Assembly (NCBI RefSeq): GCF_000611645.1
Contig: NW_014012821.1
Location: forward strand, 2,291 to 20,538
Direction: 5' to 3'
Length of the DNA stretch: 18,248 nt
DNA from: Monoraphidium neglectum
Taxonomy: Eukaryota; Chlorophyta; Chlorophyceae; Sphaeropleales; Selenastraceae
Shown piece by piece: positions 1-10,186 of the stretch. The position numbers and the translations under genes were made by a program. Position 1 is the first letter of the stretch, and each line of letters opens with the position of its first letter. Under the pieces are notes generated by a model. The model was not told the origin of the DNA, made no database searches, and saw nothing but the letters and a program-made list of their open reading frames with translations.

Positions 1-1933
1 CCCCCGCCACGCCCCCGCCCCATCTGCTTCCGCACCCTGTCGCAGATCCCCATCACCCCCGTTCTCCTCCTCCTCGTCGCCCCGCCCTGCGGCGCCCCCC
101 CACCGCGCCCGCTGCGCCGCGCCGAGCTCATTACGCGCCGCGGCGAGCGCCCGCAGCGCCTCTGACAGCGGCGCGCGGCCCTCGAGCTCAAAGGCGGAGC
201 CGTCCGTCAGCCGCACCGCTGCGGGGCGGGCGTGGCCGTGCAGAAGCACCTCTCGTAGCAAAGGGGCGCCCGGGGGCGGCGCCGCGAGCGGCGCCAGCTG
301 GCGGCGCAGCCTGGGGGGTCGCGGGTCGGGGGTTGAGCGGGTTTGTTGGGTGGGTGGGCGGGTGGTGACGGGAAGATGCGAGGGCGGGGGGAAGCTAGCG
401 GCCGCGAGCACGGGCTTAGGATGACGTGCATGCGGTCATGTCAGGTCACCTTGATGCACGCGCTGCGTAGGTGGCTGCGGCTGCACGCGCCCAAGCATGC
501 ACACACACACACGCCCACACGCCGCGCAATGATTTCGGGGCGTCCCTCAGAAACCAGTGCTTGCAGCCAGCCGCAGCTGCCTGGGGCGCCGCAACCCTCC
601 ACTTCTACATACAATGCTCCCATACAATGCTCCCCTCAGTGAATGAATCCGCCGCACCTTTCCGGCAGCAGAAGCAGCAGCGACGCAGCGGCCTCGTCGA
701 TTGGGTGCCCTGCCGGCGGCCCCGCTTGCCGCGTACCCCCTGCCCCCCCTTGCATGGCCCCCAAGCCGCCCGCCTCAGCGTCCCAAAACACCTGCTGCCG
801 CCCGTCCGCCGCCCCCCCAGCTTCTGCAAGCCCGCCGACCTGCGCCGCCCCCTCGTCTGCCGCCTCGTCAGCCGGCCCCGGCGTCGCCGCGGCGGCGGCT
901 GCGGCGCCTTGGGCAGCCTGAAAACACCACTCGTCTTGCTGCTCCTGCTCCTCCTGCTGCTGCTCCTCCTCCTCCTGCTGCTGCTCATCCTGCTGCTCTG
1001 CTTCCTGCTCCTCCTGCTGCTCCTCCTGCGCATCCTGCTGCTGCTGCTGCTGCTGCCGCCCGCCCCGGTCGTTGTGCAAAAGGTGCCCGCCGCCGCTGGG
1101 CCCCGCACGCCCTCCCCGGTCCGGCCCCCCTCCCAACAGCTCAATCGACGCTTCTGCTGCCGTAGCGCCGCTGCCGCCGCCTGCACCGCCGCCGCCGCCG
1201 CCACCCTGCCGGCTACTGAGCTGCGGCCGCGGCGCCCCGCCGCATGGGTCCCAACTAAGGCGCCGGCGCAGGCTGGGGGGCCAGCGGTTGGCAAGGCACG
1301 CGCGCGGCAGTGAGGGCGCGGCAGCACGGCCGACCAGAGATCACCACGACACCCGGCCCTCCGCCCTCTGACGGCTTTGCGCTTCCATCCCCCACCTGCA
1401 GCTGTGCAGGGGTTCAACTGCACCCGCAGCCTCGCGGCTCCCAATCTGACAGATGCATGGCGTTGGGGCATCAAGTGCCCGGGCGGCGCCCCGATGGGCT
1501 CCGCAGGCAAGCGCGCCTGCCCAGCACCGCCATGCCCACCTGTCTGGCAGCTTGTCAACCTCCGGCGGCGGCGGTCCAGCGGGGCGGCTGCGCTCCAACA
1601 AGGGGCCCCCGTCGCCCCTGCCGCCGGCAGCACCGCGGCCGCCGCCGCCGCCACCGCCTGCGTCGCCGTCGCCGCCGCGCCTTGCTATTGGCGCGTATGA
1701 GGGGACCCCTCGATCGTCCACCACCAACTCAAAAAGCCCCCGCCATTTGTCCAACCAGCCGCCCCCGCCGCCCGAGGCCCCGCCGCCGCGGCCGTTGGCC
1801 GCCGCGCGCCCGGCGCCTGCTGGCGGCACAACCGCGGTGGCGGCGCGTCGCAGCTGCTGCTGCTGCTCCGGCAACGCCCGCTCGTCTTCCTCGTCGGAGT
1901 CCAAGATCTCAATGATGTCATAGGGCTGCCCCA

Positions 1934-1989
<56 letters not shown>

Positions 1990-2620
1990 GCCTGCTGCTG
2001 CGCCTGTTGCTGCTGCATGGCCTCAGGTTGCGTCCCGTAAAGTTCTTCAAGCAACGGCCGCGGGTCCAACACCAGCAAATACTTGGTCCTGTTTTGGCGG
2101 CTCTGCACGCGCGTGAGCGCACAGTTGTGCGCCACGCTCGCGCTCAGCAGAAGGGTGCTGATATCGGGCCACCCGCCGGCGGGGCCCGCGCCGCGGGCGC
2201 CGCGCCAGTCCTTGAGCGCGTTGCCTGGTGTGCGGGCGCGCGCTCGCAGAGGTGTGTGGGCGAGTGCGGCGGCGGCTCCGGTCCGCCAACGCCGGTCAGG
2301 GCCGCTGCTCGCCGCAGCTGTCGGCGCGCCACGTTTGAACGGCACCAGCAGCCAGAGCTTCAACCGCCCGAATTCATAAACAGTTGACCCGCCCAGTTAT
2401 TTGCATGGCGCAGTGGACCCTGAATTAAGGGCCACTGACGCTCACCCGCTGCCCCGAGATCCATGGTGAAGCACCCATCAGCGCGCAGCGCGCCCCGCGC
2501 TGCGACCGCGGCGCGCGCCAGCACGTTCAGCTGCTGCGTCACCAGGCCGCCGCCGTCCGGCGGCCAGTGGCGGTCGATCGCCGCGAGCACGTCCGCGAGC
2601 GGCGCGCTGCGCCCGTCCAT
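1..2620 (-). CDS. Large low-complexity protein, possibly Ycf45/SpoIIIAA-like ATPase (5' part, runs off left edge)
   Basis: Function is not firmly recognised. I see four exons, 2620-2446, 2224-1396, 1254-658 and 310-1, whose phases (1, 2, 2) close over 637 codons without a stop. Introns are 221, 141 and 347 bp, with donors GTGAGC, GTGGGG and GTGCGG. The start is ATG at 2620 in a favourable GGCCATGG context. Residues 79-125 look conserved (DISTLLLSAS, YLLVLDPRPLLEELYG). Residues 129-155 are poly-Gln with two Ala, followed by DIIEILDSDEEDE (161-173), a SUMO-interaction-like motif. Gly-rich runs follow, and a Gln/Glu-rich stretch at about 402-443 probably forms a coiled coil. The last exon joins at LLLLLPERLRRQL and continues REVLLHGHARPAAVRL. 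This resembles the start of the Ycf45/SpoIIIAA-like (R3H-AAA) family, where an LP..LR..L segment precedes EVVLDLGR.PEAR. In plants such proteins can act in plastids, but I see no clear transit peptide. The ATPase core would lie beyond base 1, so the family call is inference; the exon model is much firmer. Confidence 0.6.
930..1064 (-). repeat. Imperfect CAG/GAG repeat encoding a Gln/Glu-rich segment
   Basis: This is a degenerate CTG/CTC trinucleotide array on the plus strand. In the minus-strand gene it encodes about 42 residues of almost only Gln, Glu and Asp (residues about 402-443). The other strand shows a spurious poly-Leu frame. The charge pattern suits a helical or coiled-coil segment. 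Confidence 0.85.
1935..1989 (-). repeat. CAG/CTG trinucleotide run encoding poly-Gln
   Basis: There are about 18 uninterrupted CTG units on the plus strand. They read as CAG (Gln) in the minus-strand gene and continue as interrupted GCC/CAG units to 2015. The whole encodes 25 Gln and 2 Ala at residues 129-155. Pure trinucleotide runs of this length are prone to length change. Confidence 0.95.
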
Positions 2621-3543
2621 GGCCGGGGTCGCCTCGCGGCGGCAACGCCGGCGGGGTGACGCGGGTTGAGACTTGTGCTTGGCGCGACGAGCAGGCCTGG
2701 CGGTTTGGCGTTGCCGAGGATTCGGCAGATAACGGATCAGGCTACGTCCTCAAATCATGATGTCCTGCAGGTCGGGTTTGATGCCAACGCGGTATAGAAA
2801 TGAATGCCGTTCGTCAAGGCGTGCTGCTCACGGGTAACACGGATCAATAGTTGCGTGACGATGAATGCTGGGGTACATAGGTTACCGCAGTGTGTATGCA
2901 GAATCTACATAGCGGATGCAGCACTGACTGCGAATGCGCGGCCCCTGCTGTGTACGCTGTGCGCTGTGCATGAGTGCAGCGGCTGGCAGCACGAGCGGCG
3001 GTGCCCGTCAATGCATCAGAGACTGTGCAACGAAGGGAGTGCCTCAGGGATCAACACGAAATTGTACGGCATGCAGCTGGGACCGGGTCAACCCTGAAGC
3101 CCAGAAACCACAACAGTTCAGCCTTCTCCTTGTGCACCCCTGCTACAGTACCTCATGTGGGGTGCACAGGGACGGTGCGGCGCCAAGCGGGACGCCCCCA
3201 GCCGAGTGGGATCTCGCAGCTTGGAGTTTTCAGGCTTGCAGCATATCCTTATGTGCACCTTCCAGCCATCGAAAATCCCCGTGGATATCACCACACACCC
3301 TTGCGCTTGACTGTTTTGGTACTGCTGGCCACTTGCACAGCAAATGGCAGTGCCAACACCCTTCAGGCGGCCAGACTCGTAACAAGACCATGTACATTGG
3401 CTGCGAATACTTGTGTAACGCAGCACCGTTTCGGGTGGCGGCGCTGGGCGGGCTCTTCCCAGCAGTGTGGCAAAGTGCTCTCCGCCCCCCACATGAACTA
3501 CGGTAGAAGGGAGGAAGGGACCACTTTTCGCCGTGACGCGGCT

Positions 3544-3568
3544 ATCACCCAGTTTACCAGCGGGTGAT
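3544..3568. repeat. Perfect 7-bp inverted repeat in the shared promoter region
   Basis: ATCACCC at 3544-3550 is followed by an 11-base spacer and GGGTGAT at 3562-3568. It sits about 300 bp upstream of the GAF-kinase start codon, in the divergent intergenic region. It could be a dimeric transcription-factor site, but a repeat this short can occur by chance. Confidence 0.3.
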
Positions 3569-3741
3569 CGACCCCCAAATCACAAACATTACAACAACTA
3601 CTTTCAATCAAGCTGTCTGCATCGATCAAACTCCTTGCTAGCACCCTTTTCGAGTGCCTCACACGTACAGTACTCGCCGCTTATCCATCTTGCCGGCACA
3701 CGTTAAAACCCGGTGACTCATGCTGTAAAGCAATAAACAGA

Positions 3742-3748
3742 TTTATAG
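3742..3748 (+). promoter_or_regulatory. TATA-like element upstream of the GAF-kinase gene
   Basis: TTTATAG lies 125 bp upstream of the ATG at 3873, in a locally AT-rich patch of otherwise GC-rich DNA. Its position fits a core promoter with an approximately 100-base 5' UTR. No other support is visible. Confidence 0.25.
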
Positions 3749-3872
3749 AGCCTCTTCAGCATATGACAGAAGGCCTGAGAGGCACCACCACGGAGGCCCT
3801 TCTCCGGGGCGCACTGCGAAGCTCGAAGTGGACCCCGCCGCGGGTTGGATAAGAAAGTCGCAAAGGCCAGCC

Positions 3873-6800
3873 ATGGGTCAGACGCATAGCGTAGAAGGTA
3901 TGTTTCACAGCCATGATACCTCTGACAGCGGCCAGTGCGGCGCTGTGACGTCAGGACCGCGCTTGGCACGGAGGCTTTTGCGTCGGCAGCCCCGGCAGAG
4001 CGCTGGTCGCAAAGGGGCCCACACCGCTGCGCCCGAGGCGCTCCTGGCACCGCGGACTGCCTCAGAAGCCGAACGGACGGCGGCGTTTGTGGGGTCGCTT
4101 GCCCTGGCGGACTGCCCGGCACCCCCTGAGCTGGAAAACGTCCTGACCCTGATGACTGGCATTTTTGGCGCGCGCACGGCGGCGCTCGCCCTTTTTGATG
4201 AGAAGCGGGTGCGCCGGGCAGGCTGCTGCACCCCAGGGCCATCCAATCATGGGCGCTGTCAGCGGGCCAGAATACCGGGGGAGCTTTGGACGCAGGAAGC
4301 GAGGCGCGGGCGCCTCAGTTTTCATTGCAAAGTCAGGCCGCCGCGCAATGTGAACCCACTACACCAGTCACGCTTGTGCTGTTTTGTACCAGCCGCGCCT
4401 CTCCCCGCCCCCCCTCCCCTGTCTTAATGCCAAACCCGCAGATCTGGACAAAGAGCGATCTGGGCGGGCAGGTAGGCTGTGCGCCTGCCAGCATACGTAT
4501 CTCGCAGCGGCGCCGCAGCTGGCCGGCCGGGCAGCGTCGGCGGCAGCCGCCAAGCAGGCCGGCGGCCACGCCGCTGCCCACCCCCCCGCGCGTGCAAGCG
4601 AATTTTCCTTACGGCGCGCCGCGCCGCCCGCCGCTGGCAGTTGGCCGCCGCTATCTATATTCCAAGCGGCGCCGCCGACGCCGCACCCGCCCCCTGCGTG
4701 CCCCTCGTCCTTCGTCCCAACCGCAGGCCGTGGCCGCCGGCGCCGAGTGGCACAAGAGCGTCTGCTGCTGGCCGTTCTTGGCGGGCGGTCCGGCGCCGCT
4801 GATAGTCCCCGCGATGCGAGAGGACCCCAGGCGAGCGGGCGGGCGTCTCCAGCGCCGTGTGGCTTCGTTGCGCCGCACCCCGCAGCGCGCATTTGCGCTG
4901 GCAGACCGCCCTCAGGGGCGGCAACCCACCCCTGCCTGCGCTCGGGGCCCCGCCTGCCCGCCTGCCAACATGCTGCCCATGATGCTATTCGTGGCTGCAG
5001 GTTTGCCAGCCGCCCCTGTGTGCTGTCCGGCGCCGTGAGCTTCTACGCTGGTGAGCACTGGCACAGCAAGGCGTGTCGCTCGATGGCGGGGGCAGCGGTG
5101 CGGCCGGAGCCGACGCGTGCATGTGGGCACAGCCCCCGGGCCGGCAGGCGGACCTCCACCGCCCAAATGCGCACGCCTCCATGCAGGGGTGGGTGGGTTG
5201 GAGGGGCTGCGGGATTTTTGGTCGCTTCGAGCCCGTGACAGCTACCGCAAGACACGGGCCCCTGTCGCCCCTGATGACGATGCATTTCGACAAAACCCTG
5301 TCCCACACACGCACACACATGTGCAACTGTCACCACGCGCAGGCGCCCCCTTGGTCACCAAAGAGGGGCGGCTGCTGGGTGTCGTCTGCTGCGCCGACCC
5401 GGCGCCACGCGCCCTCGGCTGCACTGAGTCGCAGGTGACAAGCGAAGGGACCGAGGGGTTCGGGCTCGGGTGTTGCGCCGGAAGGCGGGCAGGCCGCGAG
5501 GGGGCGGAGATGCCAAATGGCAGTACAGCGGCAGCAACGGGCCCAAAGACCCGTCCTGACGCTGATGGAGCCCTAACTCATCGCAAGCCGGCGGGTGTCG
5601 ACGTCGCGCGCGCCCGCCCGCCCGCCTTCCGCGCCGCACCTGTCACCTTCCCGCACGGCCGCCGCACACGTGAAGTATTCATTCTCCCCATGCTGCATCG
5701 CGTACTGTATCATCCCCTGACATCTTGCATGTCCCTAACAGCCACATGTTGCTGCATCGATTTTCCCGCATCCCCCCGCCCTCCCAGCTTGCCATTCTGT
5801 CGAAATTTGCAGACGTGGTGGCCCAAAAGCTGGAAAGCAGCGCGCGCCTGTCCACTGCGGTCGTGGACGCCGCTCTCTCAGCTGTTTCGCCCCCCGTGCG
5901 CGCCCTCAGCCTGGATGGCAGCTTCCCCAGCGGCGGCAGCAGCTTCAGCTTGGGCAGCCGCGGCGGCGGCGGCGGCTGCGGCGGCGGCCGCGGCGCGGGG
6001 GCAGGCGCGGGCGTCACCGTCAGCAGCAAAAGCTTCAGCACTATGACGAGCCGCGGCAGCTGGCTGGACGGCAGATGCCACAGTGGGGCGTGCCACCCCC
6101 TGCCGCCGCTGCCCAACCGCCGTTCTGCTGCCGCGGCCGTCACGGAGCTCTTAGTCAGCAGCCGCAGCAGCAGCGGAGCGTTCGCGGGCGCCGCGGCCCT
6201 GGCGGGCGGCGGCGGGCGCGGCTCCGGGGCGCCGTCCGAGGCGGCCTGCGGCGCGTGCCCTGTGCCGGGCCTGAAAATTGGGTCTCAGCTGTCGAGCGGC
6301 TCCTATGGCAGGTGATGAGTACTCACAGCGCGGAGACCGGCGGCAGCGCCGACCGCCTACTGATCACAGACATAGAATCCGTTCAATGGTCTTGCCAACT
6401 CGAAGCCCGCTCAGTATGCATTCCGCCGGAGCCGAATGCAAACCCTTGCTGTTGGCTCCCGCTGTGCACACCCCGGGCTAGGTCTGACGCAGGGCGCCGG
6501 ATGACAGGAGCCGTTTCAGCATCCCAACCGTTTTCTTGTGACCGCGCAACAACCGCCCCGTCTTCCTGCCGCCAGGGTGTTCACTGGCAAGTACTTTGGC
6601 AGCAGGGTGGCCGTGAAGGTCCTGGAGGAGAGCGCTGTGCACAAGAGGTGACTGTGTGATTGTGTGTGTGTGTGTGTATGTGTGTGTGTGTGTGTATGTG
6701 TGTGTGTGCGTGCGTTCGTGCGTGTGTGCGTGCGTGCGTGCTGGGGGTTAAGTGTGCATATGGAGGCGCAACTTTAGGTTTTGGACGCGTGACGGGTACA

Positions 6801-9800
6801 ACGTTTGTGCACACGTTGCAGTCATGACCCCCAGCTGACCTGTGACGGCCCCGGCCCGAGCTGCCATGCCGCACGGCAGGGCGCCTGCTAACGCCAGGCT
6901 GGCAGTGACCAGCCGCACTTGCGCTTTGCCTCGCCGTGCAACCATGCTTCTGCTTGGGCACATTGTCCGGTTTGCTCCAAGACGCACTAACCCCTGCCCC
7001 CTACCCTCCTGTACAGAGACGAGGCCACTGGGGCATCCTTTGAGGCGGTGCTGTCGCGGGCCCTCAGCCACCCGCACATCGTTTCGACGCTGACGTGGCG
7101 CTGCGTAACCGGGGAGGTGCGCCTGCGCCTCATGCCTGACCGAGCTCTGCTGCCCGGGGGGGGGGGGCAGGGGGGCGTTTTTGCTGCGAAAAGGAGCGAC
7201 GCGGCAGGGCGTTTGGAGCGCGGGCAAGGACGCCGTCAGACTGCGAATAAGCAAGGTCTGAACACGGGGACCAGTCATCTCGGCTCAGAGCGCCTCGCAG
7301 CAGGTGCAGACGCGTGCGCTGGTCACCTTCAAAACCCGCGCCCCCGCAACCTGCTGCCAATGTTGCCCGCGCGCTCATGCGACCGGCGGCCTGCTCGCCC
7401 ACACGCAGGCTCGCCTGCCCAAGCCGGAGTGGGAGCTGGTTGGCGAGTCACTGCCTGCGTCCGAGAAGGTGTCAGGCAGCTGCATCGCAAACCCCGCATC
7501 CCAGGACGACGCCGCAGCAGGCCCCGCCAGCCTCGCCGACGCCGGCTGCAGCCGCATCCGTGGCCGCAGCGGCGCCGGCAGCCCCGGCGTCAGTGGCAGC
7601 ATCGGGCGCGGCAGCTGCGCGGACGCCGCCTCTTCGGATGCCGGTTCGCACATGGACATTTCGTTCGCGCTGGGCCTCGCCGCCGGCGGCCTGCGCGTCG
7701 GATCGAGCTTCTCCCTGCGCTCATCGCCTCTTGGGCGCCTGGACAGCGGCGTCCATATGTCGGGGCCCCTGGGGGGTGCAGCCAGCGCCAGCGGGAGCAG
7801 CCGGGGCTTCTGGTCGCGCGGCTGCGAAGGGCAGACGTGGATAGGTGCGCGCTTGCGTGGGGCCCGGGGGGCGGGGAGGGCGGGGACGAGACGGCTGAGG
7901 TCGAAGGGCCTCTTGGGAGGCAAGGGGAGGTGGTGGGGCGTCACCCCTAATCCGCTTGTGGTGCCGGTGGCCTTTCTTCAGGGTTTTCTTCAATGTCTTT
8001 GCAGGTTTGCTTGCCACTGCTATTTTTCAAGATGCCATCTAATGCAGTGCCCGCCTCGCTGCACGCATGGCGCGTGGTTGCCGTGATTTCGTCACTCTTC
8101 TTGCAATGACGTCAGTCCTGGAGTATTGCGACAAGGGCTGCCTGCAGGTGGGTGAGGCGCACCTGTGCGGCTGCGGCTGTGCGGCTGCGGTTGAGGCTGC
8201 GGTTGCAATTGTGTAGCTGCGGCTGCGGCTGCGGCTGCGGCTGCGGCTGCGGCTGCGGCTGCGGCTGCGGCTGCGGCTGACGGCCCCATTGCACAAGCAG
8301 GCGTGCTGCTACACGAGGCGCGTGCAGCCAATGCCCAGCCGCACCGCACCAACGGTGGCGCGGGCGGCCGAACGAAGGCTTGGGGGCTAGGTGTGCACCC
8401 AATTGCCGGCCAGCTGGAATATGCCCTGCCAAGCCCCTCTTGCGTGCGCCCAAATTTCTGGGAAAAACGCAGGATGCTATTGACAAGGGCTGGCTGCGTA
8501 GCGGCCCTGAGTGCGGCGAGGGCGAGGCTGAGCTGCTTTCAGTCCTCACGACCGCCAGAGAGGTGTGAGACGCCGCCGACGCCATTTCCCGAGCTTTGGC
8601 CTCCACGTGCTTGCGCATGCACTGAGCATACTTGATTACTGGTGGGCACATACAAGCAGGCAAACTGCATTTGCACCTGCAACAACCCGCAAAAATCCAA
8701 CTTCACGCACTGCTTCGCAACCCACCCCCAGATTGCTGCCGCCATGTCGTACCTCCACGACCTGGACATCGTCCACGGGGACCTCTCATCGTTCAACGTG
8801 CTGCTCACCAGCGCAAGCACAGAGGCCGCGCGCGCGTCGCGCGGCTTCAGCGCCAAGGTGTCTGGTGCGTGACGGCAGGTTGACTAGCAGAGGGGGGCGG
8901 CCGCCTCACGGCCACATTCTGTGTTGATCCGCTTGCCACGCACTGAGGGCAGCTCTTGATTGTCTTGAGGCGACGCTTGACCCCGCGCAGGTGCTTTCAC
9001 TGCAGTAGGACCCCCATACAGTCGCCACATCTGTCTGGTTGATGCCTCTCACCGTGCCCCCGCCGCTGCCGGCCGTCGCAGATTTTGGTTTGGCGCGCTG
9101 CCTGGACCACAAGAGTCGCGTGGCGACACTCGCCCATGGCACGATTTCACACGTGAGAGCAGGATTTTATGTAGATCACACAGGACATCTTACAGCGTGA
9201 TTGCATCCATTCATCTCAAACTGGAGTGCCACTGCAGGCTTGCCCATGCACGCAGGACATCTTGGTCTGGGTGTCCACCAACCTCTGTCTAACCAACTGC
9301 TGACAGCATTGCTTTTCGATTCTCCCAATTTGACAGATGGCGCCCGAAGTGCTGGAGCGGGGCGTGGTGTCCAAGGCAGCTGATGTCTACTCGTTTGGGG
9401 TGCTGCTCTGGCAGGTGCGACATGCTTCCTGGTCTGCTTCGATTTCAGCAGAGGTCACAGAGCTAGCTACACAGTTGCGGCGCTTGACCGTGTTTGACCG
9501 GCGTTTGTTGCCCTCACTTTTCTTGGGGCTTGCCCCCTGATAAGGTTCCACCGCTTGTGTTGCTGCAACATATGGCTGTTGTGCTGCACTCAGTTCCAGC
9601 TGGCGTCCAGGCCCAAGGCTGGATGCCCGATTGTGCAATCTCAATCAAACTTCCGACGTTCTCGCCGTGCTCTTCAACCCGGCAGATGTTCGCCGGCCGC
9701 CGCGCGTGGGCGGGCCTGACTCACGCCGCCATCGTCAAGACCGTCTGCGCCGAGGGCCGCCGCCTGGAGTTTGGCCCCGAGACGCACGAGGGTGTCGCCC

Positions 9801-10027
9801 TGCTGGCCCAGGCCTGCATGGCGCGGGACCCCCAGGAGCGCCCCTCCTTCAGGGAGGTGCTGGAAGTCCTGGAGCCACTGGGGGCTGACCTCCACAGCGG
9901 GTCCTTTTTGGGTTTCAGCACGCGCGCCACCCGCAGCCGCGGCGGCGCCGGCGCCGGCGGCGGGTTGCCTTACGACCCGCGTCTGGTCGGAGAGGACGTC
10001 GGGGGCGGCAGCGAGGCGGACGAGTGA
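3873..10027 (+). CDS. GAF-domain TKL-type protein kinase, 15 exons, 829 aa
   Basis: Likely a signalling kinase with a GAF (small-molecule, redox or light-sensing type) domain. Exons: 3873-4208, 4442-4471, 4727-4830, 5001-5050, 5343-5434, 5788-6311, 6576-6647, 7017-7116, 7409-7844, 8116-8147, 8473-8562, 8732-8864, 9082-9152, 9337-9414, 9686-10027. All phases close to 2490 bases including TGA. The start is ATG at 3873 (CCATGG); MGQTHS fits N-myristoylation. GAF spans about residues 79-220 (ALALFDEKR, IWTKSDLGG, RFASRPCVLSG, APLVTKEGRLLGVVCCADP, LAILSKFADVV). A Ser/Gly-rich linker follows to about 360. Kinase landmarks: P-loop SSGSYG (first Gly replaced by Ser), VAVK with Lys393, alpha-C FEAVLSRALSHPH, a roughly 145-codon insert before hinge VLEYCDKGCL, catalytic loop HGDLSSFN (Asp639, Asn644), DFG at 667-669, MAPE at 691-694. 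HRD Arg is Gly and the usual Lys is Ser. All catalytic residues are present, so it is probably active. A paralogue lies convergently at 17782-14492. Confidence 0.88.
3898..3954 (+). other. Possible in-frame 57-bp optional intron in the first exon
   Basis: A strong donor (GAAG|GTATGT) lies eight codons after the ATG and a CAG acceptor ends at 3954. The interval is exactly 57 bases and has no stop in the reading frame, so both retention and removal keep the kinase frame. Its removal would leave the MGQTHSVE N-terminus and delete 19 residues. It is shorter than the other introns, so it may be plain coding sequence. Confidence 0.35.
4442..4471 (+). other. 30-bp micro-exon of the GAF domain
   Basis: Between a CCCGCAG acceptor and a GTAGGC donor lie ten codons (IWTKSDLGGQ) that continue FDEKR from the first exon, in phase 0 on both sides. 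The joined wording matches the usual GAF strand pattern, which is why this short exon was accepted. Confidence 0.75.
4831..5000 (+). other. Probable GC-AG intron in the GAF-kinase gene
   Basis: The exon ends CCCCAG at 4830 and the next bases are GCGAGC; the acceptor is GGCTGCAG at 5000. Joining here gives DPRFASRPCVLSG, the expected GAF core wording, in the right phase. GT sites at 4846 or 4857 (lower-quality donors) do not give the right phase; a GTTGCG further on would keep phase but add foreign residues. Confidence 0.6.
6659..6741 (+). repeat. GT-rich microsatellite at the start of an intron
   Basis: A TG/TA/CG dinucleotide run begins just after the GTGACT donor at 6648 in the intron following the VAVK exon. 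A matching GT-rich run on the minus strand marks the homologous intron of the paralogue at the right edge of the window. Confidence 0.9.
8216..8279 (+). repeat. GCTGCG hexanucleotide array inside an intron
   Basis: About 10.7 perfect hexamer copies are preceded by degenerate copies from about 8165. The array fills part of the intron between the hinge exon (ends 8147) and the next kinase exon (starts 8473). It produces repetitive Ser-Arg, Ala or Gln-Pro frames on the other strand that are not genes. The paralogue's intron lacks it. Confidence 0.93.
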
Positions 10028-10155
10028 TGGCCCGCCCAGCGGCACAGCGTTCGGCGAGGCGACGCCTTTGGAAGCCCCCGATGAGGTGTGGCCCGCGCTG
10101 CTGCAGCTCCCACTCACCCAGGGGGGCGGTGCTGGCTGGGGCCCGCGCCAAGCGG

Positions 10156-10186
10156 CACTGAGCTTGGCTGGCGGTCAAGCTGAGTG
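10156..10186 (+). repeat. Imperfect hairpin downstream of the GAF-kinase stop
   Basis: CACTGAGCTTG (10156-10166) pairs with CAAGCTGAGTG (10176-10186) at 10 of 11 positions around a 9-base loop. It lies about 130 bases after the stop codon, so it would fall in the 3' UTR. No AATAAA or TGTAA polyadenylation signal was seen within a few hundred bases. Confidence 0.35.

Larger units (their letters stand above)
2621..3872. other. Divergent intergenic region without a supported gene
   Basis: This 1.25 kb stretch lies between the start of the minus-strand gene (2620) and the start of the plus-strand GAF-kinase gene (3873), so it should hold both promoters and 5' UTRs. It is less GC-rich than the flanking exons. 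Open frames in it (for example around 2934-3567) show no recognisable domain, codon pattern or splice-supported continuation. An inverted repeat (3544-3568) and a TATA-like site (3742) are listed separately. Confidence 0.6.

Noticed and set aside
471..1313. Long plus-strand open frame with poly-Leu
   Set aside because: It is the antisense shadow of the CAG/GAG repeat of the minus-strand gene, whose exons have matching splice phases; the poly-Leu is only CTG read on the other strand.
1459..1539. An 81-bp intron (GTGGGC donor, CTGTCAG acceptor) in the left minus-strand gene
   Set aside because: Removing it changes the phase so that the next junction no longer fits. Reading straight through keeps all phases consistent.
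605..1654. 349-codon minus-strand frame as an independent gene
   Set aside because: It runs through two predicted introns in another frame. The frame of 1254-658 fits the flanking exons in phase and encodes a coherent Gln/Glu-rich segment.
8039..8663. Minus-strand Ser-Arg, poly-Ala and Gln-Pro repeat proteins
   Set aside because: All are readings of the intronic GCTGCG array antisense to the kinase gene.
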